DNA of 64,000 bases from an uncultured Eubacteriales bacterium (GTDB taxonomy: Bacteria; Bacillota; Clostridia; Christensenellales; Aristaeellaceae). The translations under genes were made by a program, and so were the position numbers. Positions 51,005 through 59,182 of this stretch are shown piece by piece. The stretch spans positions 1-64,000 of the forward strand of contig OMZP01000028.1 of NCBI GenBank assembly GCA_900315585.1. Reading direction: 5' to 3'. The notes beneath the pieces were generated by a model. That model had not been told where the DNA came from. It ran no database searches and worked only from the letters and a program-made list of their open reading frames with translations. Position 1 is the stretch's first letter; the number at the start of each line of letters is the position of its first letter.

Positions 51005-51145
51005 GCGTTTTGGGGAGGGATTAGGGACGAGGGATTAGGGATTAGAAACAGTGGCTTCCGCCATTTCTGCTCCCATGATCCCGCCGAAATCGCGGCAGCA
51101 GCATTTCCTAATCCCTACTCCCTAATCCCTAATCCCTCTTGAATC
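51005..51145. repeat. Family A-type repeat after the DAHP synthase gene
   Basis: GGGATTAGGGACGAGGGATT tandem units face AATCCCTACTCCCTAATCCC. The centre carries CAGTGGCTTCCGCC. It contains no gene. Confidence 0.7.
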
Positions 51146-51163
51146 CACAAGGAGGCATCTATC

Positions 51164-51994
51164 ATGAAAATCGGCATCATCGGCCTCGGCCTGATCGGCG
51201 GCTCCCTGGCCATGAGCATCCGCCGCCACACGGACCACACGGTCTTCGGCTACGACATCGACCCGCAGGTGATGCTGAGGGCCAAGGCAGTGGAGGCCAT
51301 CCACGACGAGCTGACGGAGGAGCTGCTCCCCGGCTGCGATCTCGTGCTGGTGAGCCTGTTCCCCCAGCTGTGCGCCGACTGGATCATCGCCCACGCGGAT
51401 CAATTCGGCCGACACGCGCTGGTGATCGACTGCGCGGGCGTGAAGCGGTGCGTGTTCGACCAGGTGGCCCCCGTTGCCGCCGAGCACGACTGGACCTACA
51501 TCGGCGGGCACCCCATGGCCGGCCGGGAGTTCTCCGGCTTCGCCGCGGCCCGGGCGGACCTGTTCGACAACGCCTCCATGATCCTCTGCCCGCCCCCGGA
51601 GGCCCCCATCGAGGCCCGGGAAGCGGCCAAGGCCTTCTTCCTGGAGATGGGCTTCAAGCTGGTGCGCTTCTGCACCCCCGAGGCCCACGACCAGATGATC
51701 GCCTACACCAGTCAGCTGGCCCACATCGTCTCCGGCGCGTACGTCAAGAACCCGCTGGCGGCCTCCCACAAGGGCTTCTCCGCCGGCAGCTTCCTGGACA
51801 TGACCCGCGTCGCCCGGATGAACGAGGTGATGTGGACGGAGCTGTTCCTGGAGAACAACGACCTGCTGCTCCCGGCCCTGGACGACCTGATTATGCGCCT
51901 CAACGAATACCGCGACGCCCTGGCCGCCGCCGACCCGGAAAAGCTGCTCCCCGTGCTGCGGGAGGGCCGGATCGCCAAGGAGGCGCTGGACTGA
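51164..51994 (+). CDS. tyrA: Prephenate dehydrogenase
   Basis: Converts prephenate to 4-hydroxyphenylpyruvate, the tyrosine branch. The 276 residues have the NAD loop IGIIGLGLIGGSLAMSI, ALVIDCAGVKR, YIGGHPMAGREFSGF with the conserved substrate-binding and catalytic region, and a helical dimerisation C-terminus. No ACT domain is present, so feedback by tyrosine through that route is absent. AAGGAGGCATCTATC precedes the ATG. Confidence 0.94.
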   Translation: MKIGIIGLGLIGGSLAMSIRRHTDHTVFGYDIDPQVMLRAKAVEAIHDELTEELLPGCDLVLVSLFPQLCADWIIAHADQFGRHALVIDCAGVKRCVFDQVAPVAAEHDWTYIGGHPMAGREFSGFAAARADLFDNASMILCPPPEAPIEAREAAKAFFLEMGFKLVRFCTPEAHDQMIAYTSQLAHIVSGAYVKNPLAASHKGFSAGSFLDMTRVARMNEVMWTELFLENNDLLLPALDDLIMRLNEYRDALAAADPEKLLPVLREGRIAKEALD

Positions 51995-52240
51995 AATGAG
52001 TGTGGAGTTTGGAGTGTGGAGAGTGGAGTTCTAGTTGGCCAGAGAACCGGATTGCCACGGCCTGCGGCCTCGCAATGACTTGGCTCTGTGCAAAGCCTGA
52101 TACTACTATAGAAATGAAATGCTGAGCCAACAATCCAACCTCCATAAAGTATAACAAATCCCGAAGGGATTTGCACCGCCATTCCTCATTCCTCATTCCT
52201 CACTCCTCATTCCTAACTCCTAACTCCTCACTTCCAAAAA
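51995..52240. repeat. Family A repeat after tyrA with inserted pieces
   Basis: GAGTGTGGAGTTTGGAGTGT and CCTCATTCCTCATTCCTCAC/ACTCCTAACTCC arms, with AAATCCCGAAGGGATTT in the inner part. A GAACCGGATTGCCACGG/CCTCGCAATGAC module (as at 6.3 and 62.77 kb) lies inside. It follows the tyrA stop directly. Confidence 0.7.
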
Positions 52241-52252
52241 GGAGGTCTCCCC

Positions 52253-52732
52253 ATGACTCAAATCACCGTCCGTCCCGCGAAGCGGGAGGAGCTGGACCGA
52301 GTGAACGCGCTGCGGCGCATGGTGAACGACCTGCACGTGGCGGGCCGTCCCGCCCACTTCAAGCCCGGCTTCGGCGAGCCCCTCAAATCCCACCTGTTCC
52401 AGCAGTTCGACGACCCGGACCGCTTCGGCGTGCTGGTAGCGCTGGTGGACGGCGAGGTGGCCGGGTTCGCCACGGTGCAGTACATCCACCGGCCGGAGGG
52501 CCCCTACACCCTGCCGCTGGACTTCTATCACGTGGAGGAGTTCGGCGTGGACGCGGCCCATCGCCGCAAGGGCGTGGCCACCGCGCTGACGGCCTACATG
52601 AAGGAGGACGCCCGCGCCCGGGGCTTCCATCGCCTGGATTTGGACGTGTGGAGCTTCAACGACGACGCCCTGGCCTTCTACGAGGCCGCGGGATTCACCA
52701 CCTATCGACGGTACATGGAGCTGGAGGTTTGA
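52253..52732 (+). CDS. GNAT acetyltransferase
   Basis: A 159-residue acetyl-CoA-dependent acetyltransferase. It begins ITVRPAKREELDRVNALRRM; the CoA loop is GVDAAHRRKGVATALTAYMKE near 98-118, followed by HRLDLDVWSFNDDALAFYEAAGFTTYRRYME. The substrate is unknown. It lies between tyrA and aroB in the same direction with AAAAAGGAGGTC upstream, so it is transcribed with the aromatic genes but has no obvious role in the pathway. Confidence 0.9.
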   Translation: MTQITVRPAKREELDRVNALRRMVNDLHVAGRPAHFKPGFGEPLKSHLFQQFDDPDRFGVLVALVDGEVAGFATVQYIHRPEGPYTLPLDFYHVEEFGVDAAHRRKGVATALTAYMKEDARARGFHRLDLDVWSFNDDALAFYEAAGFTTYRRYMELEV

Positions 52733-52824
52733 GGGCAGAGTCCAGAGCGCCCGGGCAGGGCGCCGCGTCTCTCAGCCGACGCTCTCTCAACTCTTAACTC
52801 TCCACAAATAAAGGAGCGACAGCG

Positions 52825-53889
52825 ATGCGCAAGATCCACATATCCGCTTCGACGTCCTATGACGTGCTGATCGGCGAAGGGCTGCTGGACAAGTCCGGCG
52901 AGCTGACGCGGAAGGTCGTGAAGCCCTGCAAATGCCTGCTGGTGAGCGACGACACCGTGGATGAGCTCTACGGCGACCGGGCCCAGATCAGCTTCACCTA
53001 CTCCGGCTTCGACGTGGCCCGCTTCGCCTTTCCCGCCGGGGAGGCCAGCAAGAACCTGGACACGCTGCGGGATCTGCTGATGGCCATGGGCGAGGCGGGG
53101 CTCTCCCGGAGCGATCTGGTGGTGGCCCTGGGCGGCGGCGTGACCGGCGACATGGCGGGCTTCGCCGCGGCCATCTACGCCCGGGGCATCCCCTTCGTGC
53201 AGATCCCCACCACGCTGCTGGCGGCGGTGGACTCCTCCGTGGGCGGCAAGACCGCCGTGGACATGCCCTTCGGCAAGAACATGGTGGGCGCGTTCCATCA
53301 GCCCTGCCTGGTGCTCACCGACACGGACGTGCTTCGGGAGCTGCCGCCGGAGCAGCTGTCCAACGGCGCGGCGGAGGCCATCAAGTGCGGCGTGCTGAAC
53401 GACGAGGCGCTGCTTACGCTGCTGGAAGGCGGCGACTGGCAGGATCAGATCGACGAGGTGGTGGCCCGCTGCGTTGCCTACAAGCGGGACGTGGTGGCCG
53501 GGGACGAGTTCGACACCGGGAACCGGGCGTTTTTGAACCTGGGCCACACCTTCGGCCACGCCATCGAGGTCTGCTCCCGCCTGACGGTGCTCCACGGACA
53601 GGCCGTGGGCGTGGGCACGCTGATGGCCGCCGCCGCAGCGGACTGCCCGGAGGCGATGCTGCGCCGCCTGCATGACTGCCTGAAGGCCAACGGCCTGCCC
53701 ACCCGCTGCGACTACGACGCACAGGCCCTGGCCGCCGCGGCCCTCAGCGACAAGAAGCGCGCCGGGAGCGAAATCACGCTGGTGCTGCCGGAGGAAATCG
53801 GAAAGTGCCGTCTGGAGAAGCGCCCGGTGAGCGACCTGCGCGCCCTGTTTGAGAAGGCGCTGGACGCGCTGGAGAGGTTGAACGCATGA
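52825..53889 (+). CDS. aroB: 3-dehydroquinate synthase
   Basis: Cyclises DAHP to 3-dehydroquinate with NAD and a divalent metal. The 354 residues show LVVALGGGVTGDMAGFAAAIYARG, FVQIPTTLLAAVDSSVGGKTAV, ELPPEQLSNGAAEAIKCG and LNLGHTFGHAIE with metal histidines. Length is normal. AAAGGAGCGACAGCG precedes the ATG. It overlaps aroA by 4 bases. Confidence 0.97.
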   Translation: MRKIHISASTSYDVLIGEGLLDKSGELTRKVVKPCKCLLVSDDTVDELYGDRAQISFTYSGFDVARFAFPAGEASKNLDTLRDLLMAMGEAGLSRSDLVVALGGGVTGDMAGFAAAIYARGIPFVQIPTTLLAAVDSSVGGKTAVDMPFGKNMVGAFHQPCLVLTDTDVLRELPPEQLSNGAAEAIKCGVLNDEALLTLLEGGDWQDQIDEVVARCVAYKRDVVAGDEFDTGNRAFLNLGHTFGHAIEVCSRLTVLHGQAVGVGTLMAAAAADCPEAMLRRLHDCLKANGLPTRCDYDAQALAAAALSDKKRAGSEITLVLPEEIGKCRLEKRPVSDLRALFEKALDALERLNA

Positions 53890-55103
53890 ACGTCGTCATC
53901 ACCCCGAACCGACTGGCCGGCGCCGTGCGCGTGCCCGCGTCCAAATCCGCCGCCCACCGGGCATTGATCGGCGCGGCGCTGTCGGACGGGCCCACCGTGC
54001 TGCGCATTTCCGCCCTGAACCGGGACATCGAGGCCACGATGGGATGCCTGCGGGCGTTGGGCGCGCGGTTTCGCGTTTCGGAGGGCTCGGTGGAGGTCAC
54101 TCCCCTGAAGCGCGTTCCGGAGCATGCGGAGTTGGACTGCGGCGAGAGCGGCTCCACCCTGCGCTTCCTGCTGCCAGTGGCCTGCGCCCTGGGCGCGTCC
54201 GCCCATGTGGTCGGGCACGGGCGGCTGCCCCTGCGGCCCAACGCGGCCCTGACGGAGGCATTGCGGGCCCACGGCGCGTCCGTCGATTCCGACCTTCTGC
54301 CCATGAACGTCTCCGGGCCCGTCCGGGGCGGCGCGTGGGCCCTGCCGGGGGACGTGTCCAGCCAGTACGTCACCGGCCTGCTGTTCGCCCTGCCGCTGCT
54401 GAAGGAGGACAGCGAGATCGTCCTCACCACGAAGCTGGCCTCCGCCGCCTACGTGGACATGACCCTGGACGCGCTGAAGCAGTTCGGCATCGAAGTCCAT
54501 CCCACGGACACCGGCTGGCGCGTCCCCGGCGGGCAGGTGTACCGCTCCCCCGGGGAGATCGACGTGGAGGGCGACTGGTCCGCGGCGGCCTTCTGGCTGG
54601 CGGCCAACGCCCTGGGCGCGGACATCCGCACGGAGGGGCTTCGGGACGACACCGCCCAGGGGGACAGGGCCGTTCAAAGCCTGCTGGGACAAGCGTCCAT
54701 CGACGCCGAGCACGTGCCGGATCTGGTGCCGGCGCTGGCCGTGGCCGCGGCGAGCCTGCCCCAGACCACCGTCATCACCGGGGCGGCGCGGCTGCGGCTC
54801 AAGGAGAGCGACCGGCTGGCCACTACCTGTGCCCTGCTCCGCGCCCTGGGCCACCGCTGCCGGGTGACGGAGGACGGGCTCGTCATCCAGGGCGGACCGC
54901 CGGAGCCCACAGGCGAGCCCATCCGCACCGTGGACGGCGCGAACGACCATCGCATCGTGATGGCTGCCGCCGTGGCCGCGGCCTTCGCGGACCGGCCCGT
55001 GCGCATCACCGGGGCGGAGGCCGTGGACAAATCCTACCCGGACTTCTTCCGGGATTTTCATGCGCTGGGAGGGCTGCATCATGTCGAACACCCTGGGAAA
55101 TAA
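53886..55103 (+). CDS. aroA: 3-phosphoshikimate 1-carboxyvinyltransferase (EPSP synthase)
   Basis: Transfers the enolpyruvyl group to shikimate 3-phosphate. The 405 residues include the substrate loop PASKSAAHRALIGAAL near 17, CGESGSTLRFLLPVA near 87, DVSSQYVTGLLFALPLL near 156, LRLKESDRLATTCALLRALG near 305 and the C-terminal GANDHRIVMAAAVAA. Length is slightly short for the family (about 430). The ATG overlaps the aroB stop. Confidence 0.96.
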   Translation: MNVVITPNRLAGAVRVPASKSAAHRALIGAALSDGPTVLRISALNRDIEATMGCLRALGARFRVSEGSVEVTPLKRVPEHAELDCGESGSTLRFLLPVACALGASAHVVGHGRLPLRPNAALTEALRAHGASVDSDLLPMNVSGPVRGGAWALPGDVSSQYVTGLLFALPLLKEDSEIVLTTKLASAAYVDMTLDALKQFGIEVHPTDTGWRVPGGQVYRSPGEIDVEGDWSAAAFWLAANALGADIRTEGLRDDTAQGDRAVQSLLGQASIDAEHVPDLVPALAVAAASLPQTTVITGAARLRLKESDRLATTCALLRALGHRCRVTEDGLVIQGGPPEPTGEPIRTVDGANDHRIVMAAAVAAAFADRPVRITGAEAVDKSYPDFFRDFHALGGLHHVEHPGK

Positions 55104-56175
55104 GCTGCGCGTGACCATCTTCGGCCAGAGCCATTCGCCGATGATCGGCACGGTGATCGAGGGCCTGCCCGCGGGCTTCGCGCCGGACATGGAGGCCGTA
55201 CAATCCTTCATGGCGCGGCGGGCCCCGGGCGCAAGCGCCCTGTCCACCAGCCGCAAAGAGGCGGACATCCCGAACATCGTCTCCGGGCTGAACGAGCGCG
55301 GGGAAACCTGCGGCGCGCCGCTGTGCGCCCTGATCGAGAACGCCAACACCCGCAGCCAGGACTACGACGCCCTTCGGGACGTGCCCCGGCCCGGCCACGC
55401 GGACTTCACCGCCTGGGCGCAGACCGCCGGCCACAACGACATCCGGGGCGGCGGCCAGTTCTCCGGGCGGCTCACCGCGCCGCTTTGCTTTGCCGGGGCG
55501 CTGGCGCTGCAGCTCCTGGAGGCCCGGGGCGTTCGGGTGCGGGCGAGGGTTCGCAGCATCGCGGGCATCGGGGACGCGCCCATGGACTTCGCCCGTCCGG
55601 ACCTGGACGCCATCTCGAATGGCGGCCTGCCCTGCGTGGACGCGGACGCCGCCGGGCGCATGGGCGAGGCGATCCTCGCCGCCAAGGCTGACGGGGATTC
55701 CGTGGGCGGCGTGGTGGAGTGCTTCGCCACGGGGCTGCCCGCGGGCCTGGGCGATGGCATGTTTGGCGGCGTGGAGAACCGGGTGGCGCAGGCGCTGTTC
55801 GGCATCCCCGCCGTGAAGGGCGTGGAGTTCGGCGCGGGCTTTGAGGCCGCAAACATGCGGGGCAGCCAGCACAACGACGCCTTCCGGATGGACGGCCAGC
55901 GCGTCGTCACCGAGACCAACTTTGCCGGCGGGGCCCTGGGCGGCATCACCACCGGCATGCCCCTGGTGGTGCGGGCGGCCTTCAAGCCCACGCCCTCCAT
56001 TGCCAGGGCCCAGCGTTCCGTATCGCTGAGCCAGGGCGAAAACGCGGAGCTGACCGTCCAGGGCCGCCACGACCCCTGCGTCGTGCCCCGCGCCGTGCCG
56101 GTGGTGGAGGCCGCCGTGGCCCTGACGCTGCTGGATATGATGATGGAATTGCTGGAAATGAAGAATGATGGTTGA
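55081..56175 (+). CDS. aroC: Chorismate synthase
   Basis: Last step to chorismate, using reduced FMN. The 364-residue protein has GNKLRVTIFGQSHSPMIG, RPGHADFTAWAQTAGHNDIRGGGQFSGRLTAPL (FMN/phosphate site; key part RPGHAD-GGGQFSGR), AAKADGDSVGGVVEC and GGITTGMPLVVR with FKPTPSI. The start lies 22 bases inside the end of aroA. The last residues (Lys-Asn-Asp-Gly) and the stop are encoded by an inserted repeat, so the natural C-terminus was altered slightly. Confidence 0.97.
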   Translation: MSNTLGNKLRVTIFGQSHSPMIGTVIEGLPAGFAPDMEAVQSFMARRAPGASALSTSRKEADIPNIVSGLNERGETCGAPLCALIENANTRSQDYDALRDVPRPGHADFTAWAQTAGHNDIRGGGQFSGRLTAPLCFAGALALQLLEARGVRVRARVRSIAGIGDAPMDFARPDLDAISNGGLPCVDADAAGRMGEAILAAKADGDSVGGVVECFATGLPAGLGDGMFGGVENRVAQALFGIPAVKGVEFGAGFEAANMRGSQHNDAFRMDGQRVVTETNFAGGALGGITTGMPLVVRAAFKPTPSIARAQRSVSLSQGENAELTVQGRHDPCVVPRAVPVVEAAVALTLLDMMMELLEMKNDG

Positions 56176-56330
56176 AATCCTTGCGGATTTTCCGGATCAA
56201 ACAAATTCCGAAGGAATTTGAACCATCACTCCTCACTCCTCATTCCTCATTCCTCATTCCTCGCTCCTCACTCCTCATTCCCCGTTCCCCATTCCCATTC
56301 TCCATCGCCCCAACGCGACCCAAGAACAGG
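56163..56330. repeat. Family A repeat at the end of aroC
   Basis: GAATGATGGTTGAAATCCTT starts inside the aroC reading frame and supplies its stop. Inner AAATCCTTGCGGATTTT faces AAATTCCGAAGGAATTT, and the right arm is tandem CTCCTCATTCCTCATTCCTC. It separates aroC from pheA. Confidence 0.8.
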
Positions 56331-56338
56331 AGGACCCC

Positions 56339-57478
56339 ATGGAACTGAAAGACATCCGCAGCAGCATCGACGCCATTGACCGCGACCTCGTCTCCCTGTT
56401 CACCCGGCGCATGGACTGCGCCCGGGAGGTGGCCGAGGCCAAGCAGCAGATCGGCAAACCCATCCTCGACCACGCCCGGGAGCGGGAGATCCTGAACCGG
56501 CTCACCGCCCAGGCGGGCGACGCCTACGCCCCCTATGTGCGGGCGCTGTACAGCCACATCTTTGACCTGAGCCGCAGCTACCAGTCCGCCGTGTGGAAGC
56601 AGCAGAGCCCCCTGGAGGCGAAGATCGAGAGGGCCCTTCAGGAAACCCAGGGCAAGCGGCTGCCGGAGCACGCGCTGGTGGCCTGCCAGGGCACCGAGGG
56701 CGCCTACGGCCAGCAGGCCTGCGAGCGCCTGTTCCCCTACCCCGACATCCTCTACTTTGACAGCTTCGACGGCGTGTTCAGCGCCGTGGAGAAGGGCATG
56801 TGCCAGTACGGCATCCTGCCCATCGAGAACTCCACCGCCGGGTCCGTCACCCAGGTGTACGACCTGATGGAGAAGCACCATTTCTACATCGTCGGGGCCC
56901 ACAAGCTGCGCATCGACCACCGCCTGATGCGCAGGGACGGCGCGTCCGCCACGCCCATCGCCGAGGTCGTGTCCCACGAGCAGGCCCTGCGCCAGTGCTC
57001 CCACTTCCTCGAAGCCCACCCGGAGATCAAGACCACGGTGATGGAAAACACCGCCGTCGCCGCGGAGTTCGTGGCCCGCAGCGACCGGGACGACCTGGCC
57101 GTGATCGCCTCCCGCGCCTGCGCGGACCTCTACGGCCTGAGCGTCGTGAACGACGACGTGAGCAACCAGGCCAGCAACTTCACCCGCTTCATCTGCATTT
57201 CCCGGCGGCTTGAAATCTACCCCCAGGCCCGGAAGATCTCGCTGATGCTGAACCTGGCCCATGAGCCCGGCGCGCTGAACGCCGTGGTGTCCCGGCTGGC
57301 CATCGCCGGGGTGAACCTCCTCAAGCTGGAGAGCCGCCCGCTGCCGGGTCGGGAGTTCGAGTTCCGCTTCTTCTTCGACATGGCCGCCGCCGCCGACCCG
57401 GACGTGGTGCGCCTGCTGGGCGAGCTGGAGAGCCACTCGGAGCACTTCACCTTCCTGGGCTGCTACGACGAGGAATAG
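56339..57478 (+). CDS. pheA: Bifunctional chorismate mutase / prephenate dehydratase (P-protein)
   Basis: Makes prephenate and then phenylpyruvate, the phenylalanine branch. The 379 residues form three domains: AroQ chorismate mutase (about 1-85, LKDIRSSIDAIDRDLVSLFTRR with the Lys in VAEAKQQIGKP), prephenate dehydratase (about 112-288, CQGTEGAYGQQA, LPIENSTAGSV and the TRF motif at 282-284), and an ACT domain (about 298-375, with GALN 311-314 and ESRP 331-334) that senses phenylalanine. CAGGAGGACCCC precedes the ATG. AroE-AroK starts three bases after its stop. Confidence 0.97.
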   Translation: MELKDIRSSIDAIDRDLVSLFTRRMDCAREVAEAKQQIGKPILDHAREREILNRLTAQAGDAYAPYVRALYSHIFDLSRSYQSAVWKQQSPLEAKIERALQETQGKRLPEHALVACQGTEGAYGQQACERLFPYPDILYFDSFDGVFSAVEKGMCQYGILPIENSTAGSVTQVYDLMEKHHFYIVGAHKLRIDHRLMRRDGASATPIAEVVSHEQALRQCSHFLEAHPEIKTTVMENTAVAAEFVARSDRDDLAVIASRACADLYGLSVVNDDVSNQASNFTRFICISRRLEIYPQARKISLMLNLAHEPGALNAVVSRLAIAGVNLLKLESRPLPGREFEFRFFFDMAAAADPDVVRLLGELESHSEHFTFLGCYDEE

Positions 57479-57481
57479 GGT

Positions 57482-58729
57482 ATGATGATGGAATACGGTC
57501 TGATCGGCGCGAAGCTGGGCCACAGCTATTCCGTGCCCATCCACGCCCAGCTGGGCGACTACGACTACCGCCTGTATGAGCGCACCGAGGAGGCCTTCGT
57601 CGCCCTGATGCGCCGCCGGGCCTTCAGGGGGCTGAACGTCACCATCCCCTATAAGAAGCTGGCCTTTGAGCTCTGCGACGAGCTCTCGGACGTGGCCCGG
57701 GAGGTGGGCAGCGTCAACACCGTCGTGCGCCGGCAGGACGGCACCCTCTACGGCCACAACACCGACATCGGCGGCTTCATCGCGCTGGCGAAGCGGGCCG
57801 GGGTGGAGATCGCCGGGAGGAAGGCCGTGATCCTGGGCAGCGGCGGCACGTCCCTCACCGCCCGCACCGCCTGCAAGCGCCTGGGCGCGAGGGAGATCGT
57901 CGTGGTGTCCCGGAAGGGCCCGGTGGATTACGATGCGCTGTACCGGGACCACGCCGACGCGGAGGTTTTGATCAACACCACGCCGGTGGGCATGTACCCG
58001 AAGAACGGCGAGAAGGCCGTGGACATCGGAAGGCTGCCCAGCCTCACCGGCGTGCTGGACGTGATCTACAACCCGGACAAGACCGCCCTGATCCTGGACG
58101 CCGAGGCCCGGGGACTTCCCTGCGCGGGCGGGCTTTACATGCTGGTGGGCCAGGCCCGGGAGGCGGCGGAGCTGTTCACCGGCCATCCCATCCCCGAGAG
58201 CGAGACGGACCGCATCTACCGCCTGCTGCGCGGCGAGGCCCTGAACCTGGTGCTGATCGGCATGCCCGGCAGCGGCAAGAGCACCGTGGGCAAGGCCCTG
58301 GCAAAGGACATGGGCCGGCCCTTCGTCGACTGCGACGGGGAAATCGAGCGCCGGGCCGGGAAGTCCATCCCGGAGATCTTCGCTCGGGAGGGCGAGGCGG
58401 CGTTCCGGGCGCTGGAGGCCCGGGTGATTTCCGACATTGGCCGGGAGAAGGGCGCGGTGATCGCCACCGGCGGCGGCGCGATTCTCCGGGAGGACAACGT
58501 GCGCGCCCTGCGGCAGAACGGCGCGGTGCTGCTGCTGACGCGGAGCCTGGACGCGCTGCCCCTGGACGGGCGGCCCCTGTCGAAGTCCGCGGAAGCCCTT
58601 CGGGAGATGTGGGCCGCGCGCGGGCCGAAGTATCGCGCCGCCGCGGACGCGATCATCGACAACGACGCCGCCTTCGACGCAACCGTGCGGGCGGCAAAGG
58701 AGGCGTACCATGAAGCTGCTGGTCGTTAA
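57482..58729 (+). CDS. aroEK: Fused shikimate dehydrogenase and shikimate kinase
   Basis: One 415-residue chain carries both activities. AroE part (about 1-250): YGLIGAKLGHSYSVPIH, NVTIPYKKLAFE with the catalytic Lys58, GHNTDIGGF with Asp95, the NADP loop ILGSGGTSLTARTA and INTTPVGMYPK. AroK part (about 254-415): Walker A GMPGSGKST at 260-268, FVDCDGEIERRAGKSIPEIF, ATGGGAILRE and the lid LDGRPLSKSAEALREMWAARGPKY. The two steps are consecutive (dehydroshikimate to shikimate to shikimate 3-phosphate). No frame break lies between the parts. It overlaps aroQ by 20 bases. Confidence 0.96.
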   Translation: MMMEYGLIGAKLGHSYSVPIHAQLGDYDYRLYERTEEAFVALMRRRAFRGLNVTIPYKKLAFELCDELSDVAREVGSVNTVVRRQDGTLYGHNTDIGGFIALAKRAGVEIAGRKAVILGSGGTSLTARTACKRLGAREIVVVSRKGPVDYDALYRDHADAEVLINTTPVGMYPKNGEKAVDIGRLPSLTGVLDVIYNPDKTALILDAEARGLPCAGGLYMLVGQAREAAELFTGHPIPESETDRIYRLLRGEALNLVLIGMPGSGKSTVGKALAKDMGRPFVDCDGEIERRAGKSIPEIFAREGEAAFRALEARVISDIGREKGAVIATGGGAILREDNVRALRQNGAVLLLTRSLDALPLDGRPLSKSAEALREMWAARGPKYRAAADAIIDNDAAFDATVRAAKEAYHEAAGR

Positions 58730-59150
58730 CGGGCCGAACCTGAACATGCTGGGCATCCGGGAAAGGCACATTTACGGCGACCGGGACTACGACGCCCTGT
58801 GCCGGTACATCCGGGAGGAGGCGGCCAGGCTGGGTGCGGAGGTGGAGCTCTATCAGTCCAACCACGAGGGCGCCATCGTCGACCGCATCCAACAGGCCTA
58901 CTTCGACGGCACCGAGGGCATCGTCATCAACCCCGCCGCCTACACCCACACCTCCGTAGCCATCCTGGACGCGCTGAAGGCGGTGCAGCTGCCCGCCTGC
59001 GAGGTGCATCTCTCCGACGTGAACGCCCGGGAGGAGTTCCGCCGCCTGTCCTACGCCGGCATGGCCTGCGAGGCCCACTTCATCGGGCTGGGGTTCGAGG
59101 GCTACAAGAGGGCGATGGAATACCTGTGCGCAAAAAACGCGAAGGCTTGA
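58710..59150 (+). CDS. aroQ: 3-dehydroquinate dehydratase, type II
   Basis: Dehydrates 3-dehydroquinate. The 146-residue small dodecameric type is shown by LLVVNGPNLNMLGIRERHIYG with the catalytic tyrosine, ELYQSNHEGAIVDRIQ, IVINPAAYTHTSVAILDAL and PACEVHLSDVNAREEFRR. Its stop codon lies in the loop of the operon terminator. Confidence 0.97.
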   Translation: MKLLVVNGPNLNMLGIRERHIYGDRDYDALCRYIREEAARLGAEVELYQSNHEGAIVDRIQQAYFDGTEGIVINPAAYTHTSVAILDALKAVQLPACEVHLSDVNAREEFRRLSYAGMACEAHFIGLGFEGYKRAMEYLCAKNAKA

Positions 59151-59165
59151 TGCCTTCGCGTTTTT
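59137..59165. terminator. Bidirectional terminator between aroQ and addA
   Basis: ACGCGAAGGC and GCCTTCGCGT form a perfect 10-bp stem around TTGAT, preceded by AAAAA and followed by TTTT. The aroQ stop codon is in the loop. It can end both the aro operon and the convergent addA transcript. Confidence 0.92.
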
Positions 59166-59182
59166 CCATACCTCGCGCTTCT

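Noticed and set aside
56240..58771. Long minus-strand frame opposite pheA and aroEK
   Set aside because: It is antisense to two enzymes with complete catalytic motifs and shows only composition-driven residues.
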